A stretch of DNA of 49,668 nt from an uncultured Roseburia sp. (GTDB lineage: Bacteria; Bacillota; Clostridia; Lachnospirales; Lachnospiraceae), in assembly GCA_934358955.1 (NCBI GenBank), contig CAKRLC010000006.1, positions 1 to 49,668 of the forward strand. Reading direction: 5' to 3'. A program made the translations under genes and the position numbers. This document shows positions 27,223-35,551 of the stretch, one piece after another. Numbering within the stretch: the stretch's first letter is position 1; every line of letters begins with the position of its first letter. The notes under the pieces are model-generated. The model was given only the letters and a program-made list of their open reading frames with translations, was not told the origin of the DNA and ran no database searches.

Positions 27223-28401
27223 ATGAAAGAATTAGAATTAAAATACGGATGTAACCCAAATCAGAAGCCTTCCAGAATTTATATGGAAAACGGCGAGCTT
27301 CCAATTAAAGTGTTAAACGGCAAACCAGGCTATATTAACTTCCTGGATGCATTTAATGGATGGCAGTTAGTAAGTGAATTAAAGAAGGCAACCGGACTTC
27401 CGGCAGCTACTTCTTTTAAACATGTATCTCCGGCAGGAGCAGCAGTAGGACTTCCTTTATCAGAAGTAGAACGCAAGATTTACTGGGTAGATGATATGGA
27501 TGTAGAGTTTACACCACTTGCAAATGCTTATATCCGTGCAAGAGGCGCAGACAGAATGTCTTCCTTTGGTGATTTTATTTCATTATCAGATGTTTGTGAT
27601 AAGGAAACAGCACTTGTTATCAAAAGAGAAGTTTCTGACGGTGTGATCGCTCCTGGTTACACAGAGGAAGCTCTTGAGATTTTAAAAGCAAAGAAAAAAG
27701 GAAATTACAATGTGATCGAGATCGATCCAAACTATGTACCGGCTCCAATTGAACACAAAGAAGTATTCGGTATTACATTTGAGCAGGGAAGAAATGAGCT
27801 TGTGATCGACGAGCATTTCTTTGATAACATTGTAACAGAGAATAAGGAAATCCCGGATTCTGCAAAAATGGATCTTGCGATTTCCATGATCACATTAAAA
27901 TACACACAGTCTAACTCTGTATGCTATGTCAAAGGCGGACAGGCAATCGGTATCGGAGCAGGACAGCAGTCCAGAATCCATTGTACAAGACTTGCCGGAT
28001 CCAAAGCAGATAACTGGTGGTTACGTCAGTCTCCACAGGTACTTGGTCTTCAGTTCTTAGATAAGATCGGCCGTGCTGACAGAGACAATGCGATCGATCT
28101 TTACATTGGCGAAGATTACATGGATGTGCTTGCAGATGGCGCATGGGAGAATATTTTTAAAGTAAAACCGGAAGTGTTTACAAGTGAAGAAAAACGTGCA
28201 TGGTTAGATAAAAACACAGATGTAGCACTTGGTTCTGATGCATTCTTCCCATTTGGAGATAATGTAGAACGCGCACATAAGAGTGGTGTAAAATACATTG
28301 CACAGCCGGGTGGATCCATCCGCGATGACCATGTTATCGATACCTGCAACAAATATGGTATTGCGATGGCATTTACAGGAATCCGCCTGTTCCATCACTA
28401 A
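27223..28401 (+). CDS. AICAR formyltransferase, stand-alone (PurH without cyclohydrolase domain)
   Basis: A 392-residue protein equivalent to the C-terminal half of PurH. It uses 10-formyltetrahydrofolate to formylate AICAR. Recognisable motifs are LKYGCNPNQKPS, FKHVSPAGAAVG with the Lys-His pair used in catalysis, GAGQQSRIHCTRLAGSKAD, and AQPGGSIRDDHVIDTCNKYG followed by FTGIRLFHH at the C-terminus. The N-terminal IMP cyclohydrolase (MGS-like) domain of bifunctional PurH is missing; the preceding purO gene replaces it. CGGAG lies before the ATG. Followed by a strong terminator. Confidence 0.9.
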   Translation: MKELELKYGCNPNQKPSRIYMENGELPIKVLNGKPGYINFLDAFNGWQLVSELKKATGLPAATSFKHVSPAGAAVGLPLSEVERKIYWVDDMDVEFTPLANAYIRARGADRMSSFGDFISLSDVCDKETALVIKREVSDGVIAPGYTEEALEILKAKKKGNYNVIEIDPNYVPAPIEHKEVFGITFEQGRNELVIDEHFFDNIVTENKEIPDSAKMDLAISMITLKYTQSNSVCYVKGGQAIGIGAGQQSRIHCTRLAGSKADNWWLRQSPQVLGLQFLDKIGRADRDNAIDLYIGEDYMDVLADGAWENIFKVKPEVFTSEEKRAWLDKNTDVALGSDAFFPFGDNVERAHKSGVKYIAQPGGSIRDDHVIDTCNKYGIAMAFTGIRLFHH

Positions 28402-28429
28402 TTTTGAATCATTTATAACAGGACAGCAG

Positions 28430-28467
28430 TTGCCTGCATTGGGTGTACCAATGCAGGCAATTTTTTT
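28430..28467 (+). terminator. Intrinsic terminator of the purO / AICAR formyltransferase pair
   Basis: TTGCCTGCATTGG and CCAATGCAGGCAA form a perfect 13-pair stem with a 5-base loop followed by T7. Confidence 0.95.
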
Positions 28468-28610
28468 GTGTAATAGGAAATTCCTTGGAATTCCCTATTA
28501 CACAAAAAGGCACTAACGTGCCAATGATGCGCACTCGCGCGAAGATGTAGGTTATCGCAAGCGACCGCGCTCGGCGCTAGAATGTGCCAAGGCACATTTT
28601 ATTGTCTTAT
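28461..28610. repeat. Composite palindromic intergenic repeat
   Basis: A 36-base palindrome (28468-28503, GTGTAATAGG...CCTATTACAC, 16 of 18 pairs) is followed by the short hairpins GGCACTAACGTGCC and TGTGCCAAGGCACA. Between them is a GC-rich stretch (GCGCACTCGCGCGAAG, CGCTCGGCGCTAG) unlike the surrounding AT-rich DNA. Bases 28461-28492 are identical to 19053-19084, so at least its left part is dispersed. No coding frame. It does not share ends with the MITE family at 29518. Confidence 0.6.
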
Positions 28611-28691
28611 AGAAAGAACCGAAAGCAGGCTTTTTATTTTGCAGGATTTATGGCATAATGAATTATAAAAAAGAATAGCAGGGGGAATCAT

Positions 28692-29513
28692 ATGAACGAA
28701 GTGTATGAAAAACTAAAAAAATGCTACGAAAGTGTCCGTGAAAAAACAGATTTTGTGCCGGAGATCGCATTGATCTTAGGATCTGGACTTGGTGATTATG
28801 CAGATAGCTTAGAGATAGAGCAATCCATTGAATATACAGAGATCGAAGGCTTTCCAGTGTCAACGGTAAAAGGCCATAAGGGAAGATTTGTTTTTGCTCA
28901 TATCGATGGAAAACCGGTTGTGATCATGCAGGGACGCGTGCATTATTATGAAGGCTATCCGATGACGGATGTTGTGCTGCCGACCAGACTGATGGGATTA
29001 CTTGGAGCGAAAAAACTCATACTGACCAATGCTGCCGGCGGTGTGAATTATGATTTTAAACCGGGTGATTTCATGATGATCACAGATCATATCACAACAG
29101 CGATCCCGAGTCCTTTGATCGGACCAAATCTTGATGAACTTGGAACCAGATTCCCGGATATGAGTGAGGTTTATAACTTAGAGCTTCAGGAAAAAATAAA
29201 AGCGGCTGCTAAAAAATTAAATATTCCATTAAAAGAAGGCGTTTATATGCAGTTTACAGGACCAAGCTATGAAACGCCGGCGGAGATCCGCATGTGCAGG
29301 ACCTGGGGCGGCGATGCGGCAGGAATGAGCACTGCCTGCGAAGCAATGGCGGCAAACCATATGGGAATGAAGGTCTGCGGCATTTCCTGCATTACCAATC
29401 TTGCGGCTGGAATGTCAAAAGAAAAATTAAACCACAAAGAGGTACAGGAGACCGCTGACCGCGTATCAGTACAGTTTAAACAGCTTGTGACAGAGCTGAT
29501 CCGCACAATGTAA
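28692..29513 (+). CDS. Purine nucleoside phosphorylase (trimeric, inosine/guanosine type)
   Basis: A 273-residue enzyme that splits inosine and guanosine with phosphate into base and ribose 1-phosphate for salvage. Motifs are LILGSGLGDYAD (phosphate loop), GRVHYYEGYP, LTNAAGGVN, MQFTGPSYETPAEIRM and the Glu and Asn of the purine pocket (ISCITNLAAGMS). AGGGGGAA precedes the ATG. Its TAA stop codon is part of the 7-bp target repeat of the mobile element that begins 5 bases later. The neighbouring purO and the distant apt and permease genes fit a purine theme. Confidence 0.94.
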   Translation: MNEVYEKLKKCYESVREKTDFVPEIALILGSGLGDYADSLEIEQSIEYTEIEGFPVSTVKGHKGRFVFAHIDGKPVVIMQGRVHYYEGYPMTDVVLPTRLMGLLGAKKLILTNAAGGVNYDFKPGDFMMITDHITTAIPSPLIGPNLDELGTRFPDMSEVYNLELQEKIKAAAKKLNIPLKEGVYMQFTGPSYETPAEIRMCRTWGGDAAGMSTACEAMAANHMGMKVCGISCITNLAAGMSKEKLNHKEVQETADRVSVQFKQLVTELIRTM

Positions 29514-29517
29514 GTAC

Positions 29518-29751
29518 GATTCGGGTGTCAAAAGGTCTACATTTAAGTTTATGCTAGCAGATTGCACAAAAAAATATTGCAAGTTTCATTGTGCAGACAT
29601 TCCGATAAGCCTCTGAAAGCGTGAAGCGTGTTCAGCAGAGGCTTCCACGCTTCATGAGTCTTATCTACATTGCACAAAGAGAAACTTTCCATATTTCTTT
29701 TGTGCAATTTGCCAATAAAGGCTACGGAGTCGACCTTTTGACACCTGAATC
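29518..29751 (+). mobile_element. MITE-like foldback element, copy 4 (type copy)
   Basis: A 234-bp copy. Ends GATTCGGGTGTCAAAAGGTC and GACCTTTTGACACCTGAATC are inverted repeats with one mismatch. Inside, the left arm (ATTGCACAAAAAAATATTGC) and the complement of the right arm (ATTGCACAAAAGAAATATGG) also match, so the element folds as one long hairpin. The centre contains AAGCCTCTG/CAGAGGCTT and GAAGCGTG/CACGCTTC, which compete. It is flanked by perfect 7-bp repeats TAAGTAC (29511-29517 and 29752-29758), the left one including the stop codon of the nucleoside phosphorylase. No ORF. It would need a transposase supplied in trans. Confidence 0.92.
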
Positions 29752-29779
29752 TAAGTACTAAATAAAAGTACAGAAAAAA

Positions 29780-31066
29780 CTACAGGAGAACCATCTCACG
29801 CGCGTATTCACTGCGTGGGGTGGTTCCTTTTTTCTGTGCAAGAACCTGTTCATAGACATCTGCCGCAAAAATATCTTTGGAAAGCAGCCACAATGCATCC
29901 TGTGAAAGCAGCCCGTCTGCGTTAGAAAGCTTGCTGATCAATGGAAGGGAGGTATGTCTTTTTATTTCGGAAAAAAGAGCAGAGGAAGTTTTCCGAAAAC
30001 CGAGCGGACGGATATAAGGGACATATCCAAGCTGCTTTGCGCGAGCATAATCTTCTTTCTGGATATCAAGAAGCAGGTGGGTGAAAATGCGGCTGATCCG
30101 TGTATAGGTGATATCCCGGCTTTTATTCTGCTCACATGCTATGGAAAAAGACTGATAAGCTGCCAGGTTCTTTTTGATGCGGTTGGCAATATCCTGGTTG
30201 CAGTCAGCAAAAGCTGCAAGTTCATCTGACGGTGTTTTTAACAGCTCATAGCCTAAAAGCATGGAAAAGTCATCTGCTGTCATGATGGGTGATTCTTTCA
30301 AAAAGCTGCAAAAAACGGAATAAGCCTGTGGGGGAATGGCTGACTGCAGCAGGCAGCCATCATCCGGTAAAGTATAGCGGGAAGTGTTTTCCAGCAAATA
30401 GTTCCGGATCGCCGTCGCAGAAGCAAGAGAAGCTTCTATATCCGTATCATGATATCCGGCTCCTGCCCTTAGAAGAGGCACAGGTCTGATCGGGGAATCC
30501 AGCCGTTTCAAAGCTTTCATATATTCAATGGCAAGGATGTTATTTGGGGAAGATAATAAGGCGGTAATATCTTCTGCGCAAAAGTCCGGTGATTTTTTTG
30601 AAATCCCATTGAAATAATCTGTCATGGCATGGGTGCGTGCCAGGGGAAAGCTTTCGCCGTTTTTCAGATGAGAGGCGAGAAGAGCGCGGTATTCGTCCGG
30701 TTCTTCACAAAGCACAGATGCCAGCTGTGAAAGAAGTGGAAGATTGTCTGTTTCTACCCCGAAGCAAAGCTCGTCCACACATCCCATCCGGTGAAAAAGA
30801 GAGACACCTGCCATGGCAAAATATTCGGCAGAAGCAGTTGCCCAGAGGGCAGGAAGCTCTACCACAAGATCAGCCCCGGCTGACAGTGCCATACGTGTAC
30901 GCGTGTATTTGCAGGCGATTGCAGGTGCACCGCGCTGCACAAAATCACCACTCATGGCGGCGATAATAAAAGTATCTTCTCCGCGTTGCTTGCGGATCTG
31001 CTCTATCTGATAGGCGTGCCCGTTGTGAAACGGATTGTATTCTGTGATAATGCCGGTAATTTTCAT
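29780..31066 (-). CDS. tmcAL: tRNA(Met) cytidine acetate ligase
   Basis: A 428-residue TmcAL protein, formerly a DUF795 nucleotidyltransferase. It makes N4-acetylcytidine at the wobble base of elongator tRNA-Met from acetate and ATP. The N-terminal HIGH-like motif is EYNPFHNGH (His14 and His17), followed by AAMSGDFVQRGAPAI, KYTRTRMALSAGADLVVELP and SAEYFA, then SPNNILAIEYMKAL in mid-protein. The use of acetate fits the acetate kinase gene that starts 245 bases away on the other strand. The ATG follows GGAGAACAG. The last codons lie in a terminator-like hairpin. Confidence 0.93.
   Translation of the reverse strand: MKITGIITEYNPFHNGHAYQIEQIRKQRGEDTFIIAAMSGDFVQRGAPAIACKYTRTRMALSAGADLVVELPALWATASAEYFAMAGVSLFHRMGCVDELCFGVETDNLPLLSQLASVLCEEPDEYRALLASHLKNGESFPLARTHAMTDYFNGISKKSPDFCAEDITALLSSPNNILAIEYMKALKRLDSPIRPVPLLRAGAGYHDTDIEASLASATAIRNYLLENTSRYTLPDDGCLLQSAIPPQAYSVFCSFLKESPIMTADDFSMLLGYELLKTPSDELAAFADCNQDIANRIKKNLAAYQSFSIACEQNKSRDITYTRISRIFTHLLLDIQKEDYARAKQLGYVPYIRPLGFRKTSSALFSEIKRHTSLPLISKLSNADGLLSQDALWLLSKDIFAADVYEQVLAQKKGTTPRSEYAREMVLL
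29784..29836. terminator. Bidirectional terminator overlapping the 3' end of tmcAL
   Basis: GGAGAACCATCTCACGC pairs with GCGTGGGGTGGTTCC, with T6 on the plus-strand side and, on the minus strand, T6 a few bases beyond. It separates convergent transcription from the nucleoside phosphorylase side and from tmcAL. Most of the stem is within the tmcAL coding end. Confidence 0.7.
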
Positions 31067-31190
31067 AATCTGTTCTCCTGAATTTTATAAAATCAGCATA
31101 CCTATTTTTGCGCGGAAAATCAAGAAAAGATTCGTTAAAAAATTGACAAGATGTTTCGTATTTTATACACAAAAACAGGGCTAAAATGGC

Positions 31191-31219
31191 TTGTCCGGGT
31201 GAGGAGAAAGGCGTATACT
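31191..31219 (+). promoter_or_regulatory. Promoter of ackA
   Basis: TTGTCC (31191-31196), 17-base spacer, TATACT (31214-31219). The leader that follows holds two hairpins, CAGACTG/CAGTCTG (about 31230-31250) and GAACC/GGTTC (about 31257-31274), with no T-run. A second possible promoter begins with TTGACA at 31143. Confidence 0.65.
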
Positions 31220-31311
31220 AGAATTAATGCAGACTGTCAGAGAGCAGTCTGAAAAGAACCTGCCGGCTGGTTCCGGTAAATATCAAAAAGAGATAGATGA
31301 GGAGAAACAAA

Positions 31312-32505
31312 ATGAACGTATTGGTTATTAACTGTGGAAGTTCATCACTGAAATATCAGTTGATCGATTCTGAAAGTGAAGCTGTATTAGCAAAAGGACT
31401 TTGCGAGAGAATCGGAATCGACGGAAGATTGGTATACCAGAAAACAGGTCTTGACAAAGAGATCACAGAGGCAGCTATGCCAACTCACAAACAGGCGATC
31501 CAGATGGTATTAGATGCGATCGTGAATCCAAAAACAGGTGCTTTAAAGAGCCTGAAAGAAGTAGATGCAGTTGGACATCGTACAGTGCATGGTGGTGAGA
31601 AGTTTGCATGCTCTGTAGTTTTGGATGATGAGGTCCTTGCACAGATCGAAGAATGCAACGAACTTGCACCTCTTCATAACCCGGCAAACTTAATCGGTAT
31701 CCGTGCGTGCCAGGAATTAATGCCAGGTGTGCCGATGGTAGGTGTATTTGACACAGCATTCCATCAGACAATGCCGAAAAAAGCATACCTTTACGGTCTG
31801 CCATATGAATATTACGAAAAATACAAAGTAAGAAGATACGGTTTCCACGGAACAAGCCACAGCTTCGTATCCAAACGCCTGGTAGAGTACCTTGGAATGG
31901 ATATCAATGATTCCAAAGTGATCGTTGCCCACCTTGGTAACGGTGCATCCATCAGTGCAGTTGTAAATGGCAAATGTGTTGATACATCCATGGGACTTAC
32001 ACCATTGGAAGGACTTGTAATGGGAACACGTTCCGGAGATATCGATCCGGCGATCATGGAATATATTGCAAAGAAAGAAGATCTTGACATTGAAGGCGTT
32101 ATGAATGTCTTAAATAAAAAGTCCGGTGTACAGGGTCTGTCCGGTGTATCCTCTGACTTCCGTGATTTAGAGGAAGGACATGAAGCAGGAAATGAGCGTT
32201 GTACAGATGCAATCGAAGTATTCTGCTACCGTGTAGCAAAATACATTGGATCTTATGTGGCAGCTATGAATGGTGTGGATGCGATCGCATTTACAGCAGG
32301 TATCGGTGAAAATGCAGGAATCGTACGTGAAAGAGTTATGTCTTATCTTGGATATCTTGGAGTTACAGTTGATAAAGAGGTAAATGATTCTATCCGTGGA
32401 AAAGAAGCAGTGATCTCTACACCAGATTCCAAAGTAAAAGTATGTGTTATCCCAACAAATGAAGAACTTGCAATCGCAAGAGAGACAGTTGCACTTGTAA
32501 AATAA
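31312..32505 (+). CDS. ackA: Acetate kinase
   Basis: A 397-residue ASKHA-fold kinase that makes ATP and acetate from acetyl phosphate. Signature motifs are VLVINCGSSSLKY at the N-terminus, VGHRTVHGGEKF, VFDTAFHQTMP, RRYGFHGTSH, HLGNGASISAV, MGTRSGDIDP and TAGIGENA. GAGGAG precedes the ATG at 31312, preferred over the in-frame ATG at 31297. No phosphotransacetylase gene adjoins it, unlike the common pta-ackA arrangement. The next genes (DUF177, rpmF) have their own promoter. Confidence 0.97.
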   Translation: MNVLVINCGSSSLKYQLIDSESEAVLAKGLCERIGIDGRLVYQKTGLDKEITEAAMPTHKQAIQMVLDAIVNPKTGALKSLKEVDAVGHRTVHGGEKFACSVVLDDEVLAQIEECNELAPLHNPANLIGIRACQELMPGVPMVGVFDTAFHQTMPKKAYLYGLPYEYYEKYKVRRYGFHGTSHSFVSKRLVEYLGMDINDSKVIVAHLGNGASISAVVNGKCVDTSMGLTPLEGLVMGTRSGDIDPAIMEYIAKKEDLDIEGVMNVLNKKSGVQGLSGVSSDFRDLEEGHEAGNERCTDAIEVFCYRVAKYIGSYVAAMNGVDAIAFTAGIGENAGIVRERVMSYLGYLGVTVDKEVNDSIRGKEAVISTPDSKVKVCVIPTNEELAIARETVALVK

Positions 32506-32570
32506 TTTCCATAGAATTGACGATTTTTACCTGTCAAGGAAAAAAACTTGACAATAAATCAAAAAAACAG

Positions 32571-32599
32571 TTGACAAAAGAAATGCACCTATGTATAAT
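32571..32599 (+). promoter_or_regulatory. Promoter of DUF177-rpmF
   Basis: Perfect TTGACA (32571-32576), 17-base spacer, perfect TATAAT (32594-32599). One of the strongest promoters in the window, fitting a ribosomal protein operon. Confidence 0.88.
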
Positions 32600-32660
32600 C
32601 AGTTAGGTGTGAAAACCTCGCGTTAGGAGTTTGGGCTTAAGCGAGTTTAGGGAGAATGCC

Positions 32661-33185
32661 ATGATTTTAGATATTTCAGATGTCATATCTTGTGAGAATA
32701 AGGAAATTACCAAAGAAGTTCAGATCGAGTTTGATTCTTTTGTATCGAGATTAGGCGAGTTCCCGATCATCGAAAAGGCACCGATTGAGTTGCGGATCGC
32801 AAACCGTGATGGCAGCAAGCTGTTGATTACCGGAACTGTTGATTTCGCAGCATCGATACCGTGTAGCCGTTGTCTGGAAGAAGTTCCGACAAGAATCCAT
32901 TTTGATATCGAGAAGGAATTCCGTTTGGAAAATTCCGCGATTCACGATGAAGAGATGGAGGAGATAGACTACCTGATTGGATTTGATCTGGATATAGATA
33001 GACTTATCTATGGAGAGATTTTGGTAAACTGGCCAATGAAAGTTCTGTGCAAGGAGGATTGCAAAGGAATTTGCAAAGTGTGCGGAATGAACCTGAATAA
33101 GGGCGACTGCAATTGCCAGAAAACAGAACTGGATCCAAGAATGGCAGCAATCCAAGATGTCTTTAACAAATTTAAGGAGGTGTAA
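32661..33185 (+). CDS. DUF177 (YceD-like) protein
   Basis: A 174-residue DUF177/YceD protein, encoded beside rpmF in most bacteria. IPCSRCLEEVPTRI holds one Cys pair, while the C-terminal CKEDCKGICKVCGMNLNKGDCNC holds more cysteines of the conserved GLC-x2-CG type motif. YceD homologs are linked to 23S rRNA synthesis or processing in E. coli and plants; the role here is by analogy. AGGGAG before the ATG at 32661 is preferred over the in-frame TTG at 32631. Its stop overlaps the ribosome site of rpmF, so the two are coupled. Confidence 0.92.
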   Translation: MILDISDVISCENKEITKEVQIEFDSFVSRLGEFPIIEKAPIELRIANRDGSKLLITGTVDFAASIPCSRCLEEVPTRIHFDIEKEFRLENSAIHDEEMEEIDYLIGFDLDIDRLIYGEILVNWPMKVLCKEDCKGICKVCGMNLNKGDCNCQKTELDPRMAAIQDVFNKFKEV

Positions 33186-33189
33186 CGAA

Positions 33190-33369
33190 ATGTCAATTTG
33201 TCCAAAGAACAAATCTTCCAAAGGAAGAAGAGATAAAAGAAGAGCAAACTGGAAGATGACTGCTCCTGCATTAGTAAAATGCAGCAAATGTGGTGAATTA
33301 ATGATGCCTCATAGAGTATGTAAGAACTGTGGCTCTTACAATAAAAAAGAGATTATTCCTCAGGATTAA
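33190..33369 (+). CDS. rpmF: 50S ribosomal protein L32
   Basis: A 59-residue ribosomal protein, zinc-binding form: SICPKNKSSKGRRDKRRANW, then CSKCGELMMPHRVCKNCG with two Cys-x2-Cys pairs and NKKEIIPQD at the end. It is part of the large subunit near the peptide exit. GGAGG overlaps the stop of the preceding DUF177 gene. Longer in-frame reading from 33157 overlaps DUF177 and is rejected. Confidence 0.97.
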   Translation: MSICPKNKSSKGRRDKRRANWKMTAPALVKCSKCGELMMPHRVCKNCGSYNKKEIIPQD

Positions 33370-33385
33370 TTCATGAGACACCATG

Positions 33386-33427
33386 ATCAGGGGTTTGACT
33401 GTAAAAGTCGGACCCCTGATTTTTTCT
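33386..33427 (+). terminator. Intrinsic terminator of rpmF
   Basis: ATCAGGGGT and ACCCCTGAT form the stem, extended inside by GACT and AGTC, followed by TTTTTT. The mobile element copy 5 is inserted directly behind its tail. Confidence 0.9.
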
Positions 33428-33433
33428 TAATAA

Positions 33434-33668
33434 GATTCGGGTGTCAAAAGGTCTGTATCTTAGTTTAGAATGGCAACTTGCACAAAAAAATATTGCAAGT
33501 TTCATTGTGCAAAACATTCCGATAAGCCTCTGAAAGCGTGAAGCGTGTTCAGCAGAGGCTTCCACGCTCCATGAGTCTTATCTTCATTGCACAAAGAGAA
33601 ACTTTCCATATTTCTTTTGTGCAATTTGCCAATAAAGGTTATGGAGCAGACTTTTTGACACCCGAATC
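33434..33668 (+). mobile_element. MITE-like foldback element, copy 5
   Basis: A 235-bp copy with ends GATTCGGGTGTCAAAAGGTC and GACTTTTTGACACCCGAATC, highly similar to copy 4 in the central part (ATTCCGATAAGCCTCTGAAA onward). It is flanked by perfect 7-bp repeats TTAATAA (33427-33433 and 33669-33675). It separates rpmF from the DUF624 gene, breaking the usual run of rpmF into plsX. Confidence 0.92.
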
Positions 33669-33700
33669 TTAATAAAAAAAGAAGAGAGAAGGAGAATGGT

Positions 33701-34354
33701 ATGGGAGAATTATTTAATCTGGATAATAAGTTTTTTCAGGGAATCAATAAAGTGGTCGACTGCATTTGCTTAAGCTTTTTGTGGGCGATTTTGTGCATAC
33801 CGGTGATCACAGCGGGCGCATCCACGACAGCATTATATTATACTGTAAATAAAGTGATCCGGAATAACCGCGGATATATCTGGCACGAGTTCTGGCATGC
33901 GTTCCGAAGCAACTTTAAGCAGGCAACGATCATTCAGTTGATCCTGATCGTTTTGTATGGCGTGATGGGGATTGACTGCTATGTCATGTATCAGTTTGCA
34001 AAGGCAGGAGCAGCTTATGGAGGACTCTATATTGTTTTTGGAGTATTTATGATTTTTGTGACGATGTGGGTACTCTACCTGTTTCCATACATGGCAAGAT
34101 TTGAAAATACAACAAAGCATATCATGAAAAATGCAGCACTGATCGCATTGGGAAATATAGGAAAAACATTTTTACTGTTCGTTCTCTTTGCTGCGGCAGT
34201 ACTGGCTGCTTATATATTCCTGCCGGCAGTTGTGATCCTTCCTGCAATTTATATGCTGCTTGCAAGCTTCCTTCTGGAAAAGATTTTCCAAAAATATATG
34301 AGCCCAGAAGACCTTGAGGCAGAGAGGGAACGGAATCAGGAATATTTTAACTGA
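33701..34354 (+). CDS. DUF624 (YesL family) membrane protein
   Basis: A 217-residue protein with about five hydrophobic segments, starting MGELFNLDNKFFQGINKVVD, then a first span (LSFLWAILCIPVITAG), a TTALYYTVNKVIRN loop and four further spans up to ILPAIYMLLASFLLEKIF. DUF624/YesL proteins are often near carbohydrate transporters in Firmicutes, but their role is unknown. Here it lies alone between rpmF and plsX, bounded by a mobile element upstream and a terminator downstream, so it looks like an insertion into an otherwise conserved order. GAGAAGGAG precedes the ATG. Confidence 0.85.
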   Translation: MGELFNLDNKFFQGINKVVDCICLSFLWAILCIPVITAGASTTALYYTVNKVIRNNRGYIWHEFWHAFRSNFKQATIIQLILIVLYGVMGIDCYVMYQFAKAGAAYGGLYIVFGVFMIFVTMWVLYLFPYMARFENTTKHIMKNAALIALGNIGKTFLLFVLFAAAVLAAYIFLPAVVILPAIYMLLASFLLEKIFQKYMSPEDLEAERERNQEYFN

Positions 34355-34358
34355 TGAG

Positions 34359-34402
34359 AAAAGTTACAGTTTAAAAGATGGATTTAGACTGTAACTTTTT
34401 TG
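34359..34402 (+). terminator. Intrinsic terminator of the DUF624 gene
   Basis: AAAAGTTACAGT and ACTGTAACTTTT form a 12-pair stem ending in TTTTTT. Confidence 0.92.
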
Positions 34403-34425
34403 TCGGAACAACATGAGAATATATA

Positions 34426-34454
34426 TTGATTTATAGAAAGAGATATAGTATATT
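34426..34454 (+). promoter_or_regulatory. Promoter of plsX-acpP
   Basis: TTGATT (34426-34431), 17-base spacer, TATATT (34449-34454). No FapR-like inverted repeat was recognised. Confidence 0.5.
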
Positions 34455-34520
34455 TTCATATAGATGCAGGGAATGACTGCTTTTGAGAAAACAGCTGGAC
34501 CTGCAAAAATGGAGAAAGGT

Positions 34521-35549
34521 ATGCAGCAGGATATGACAGTAGTAGCACTGGATGCAATGGGCGGTGACAATGCACCGGCAGAATTAGTGAAAGGTGCCGT
34601 AGATGCGGTGAATGGAAGATCAGATATCAAGGTTTTACTGATTGGACAGCAGGACGTAGTGAATAAGGAACTTGCACAGTATACTTATCCGAAGGAGCAG
34701 ATTGAAGTAGTTCATGCAGAAGAAGTGATCGAGACGGCAGAGCCACCGGTAAATGCGATCCGGAAGAAGAAACAGTCTTCTATCGTAGTCGGCATGAACA
34801 TGGTGAAGCAGAAGGAAGCAGATGCATTTGTATCTGCCGGAAGTTCCGGTGCGGTCCTTGTGGGAGGACAGGTGATCGTAGGAAGGATCCGTGGTATTGA
34901 GAGACCACCTTTAGCACCACTTATCCCGACGGAAAAGGGAGTTTCTTTATTGATCGACTGCGGAGCCAATGTAGATGCGAGGGCATCTCATCTGGTACAG
35001 TTTGCAAGAATGGGCTCTATTTATATGGAGAATGTAGTCGGAATTAAGAATCCGAGAGTTGCCATTGTGAACATCGGTGCAGAAGAAGAGAAAGGAAATG
35101 CGCTCGTTAAGGAAACATTTCCTCTTTTAAAGGAATGCACGGATATTAACTTCGTAGGAAGTATTGAGGCAAGGGAGATCCCGCACGGTGAAGCAGATGT
35201 CATCGTATGTGAGGCATTTGTCGGAAACGTGATCTTAAAATTATACGAAGGTCTTGCAGGCACACTGATCAGTACGATCAAGAAAGGCATGATGAGTACT
35301 GTAAGAAGTAAGATTGGCGCAGCACTTGCATTGCCTGCTTTAAAATCAACATTAAAAGCATTTGATGCCACACAGTATGGTGGAGCACCGCTGCTCGGAC
35401 TGAATGGTCTTGTAGTGAAGACGCATGGAAGCGCAAAGGCAATTGAGGTTACGAACTCAATTTATCAGTGCGTTACCTTTAAAGAGCAGGACATCAACGG
35501 AAAGATTAAGAAAAATATTTTAAATTCTACAGAAAAGGAAGGAATGTAA
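34521..35549 (+). CDS. plsX: Phosphate acyltransferase PlsX
   Basis: A 342-residue enzyme turning acyl-ACP into acyl phosphate, the donor for phospholipid synthesis. It has [12 protein letters not shown] at the start, [48 protein letters not shown] and [20 protein letters not shown] at 34511-34514 sets the ATG at 34521; further ATGs upstream in the frame (34464, 34509) lack a proper site. It ends 2 bases before acpP, so the two are cotranscribed and coupled. Confidence 0.95.
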   Translation: MQQDMTVVALDAMGGDNAPAELVKGAVDAVNGRSDIKVLLIGQQDVVNKELAQYTYPKEQIEVVHAEEVIETAEPPVNAIRKKKQSSIVVGMNMVKQKEADAFVSAGSSGAVLVGGQVIVGRIRGIERPPLAPLIPTEKGVSLLIDCGANVDARASHLVQFARMGSIYMENVVGIKNPRVAIVNIGAEEEKGNALVKETFPLLKECTDINFVGSIEAREIPHGEADVIVCEAFVGNVILKLYEGLAGTLISTIKKGMMSTVRSKIGAALALPALKSTLKAFDATQYGGAPLLGLNGLVVKTHGSAKAIEVTNSIYQCVTFKEQDINGKIKKNILNSTEKEGM

Positions 35550-35551
35550 TT

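Noticed and set aside
34403..34520. FapR operator before plsX
   Set aside because: No convincing inverted repeat of that type could be found in this AT-rich stretch.
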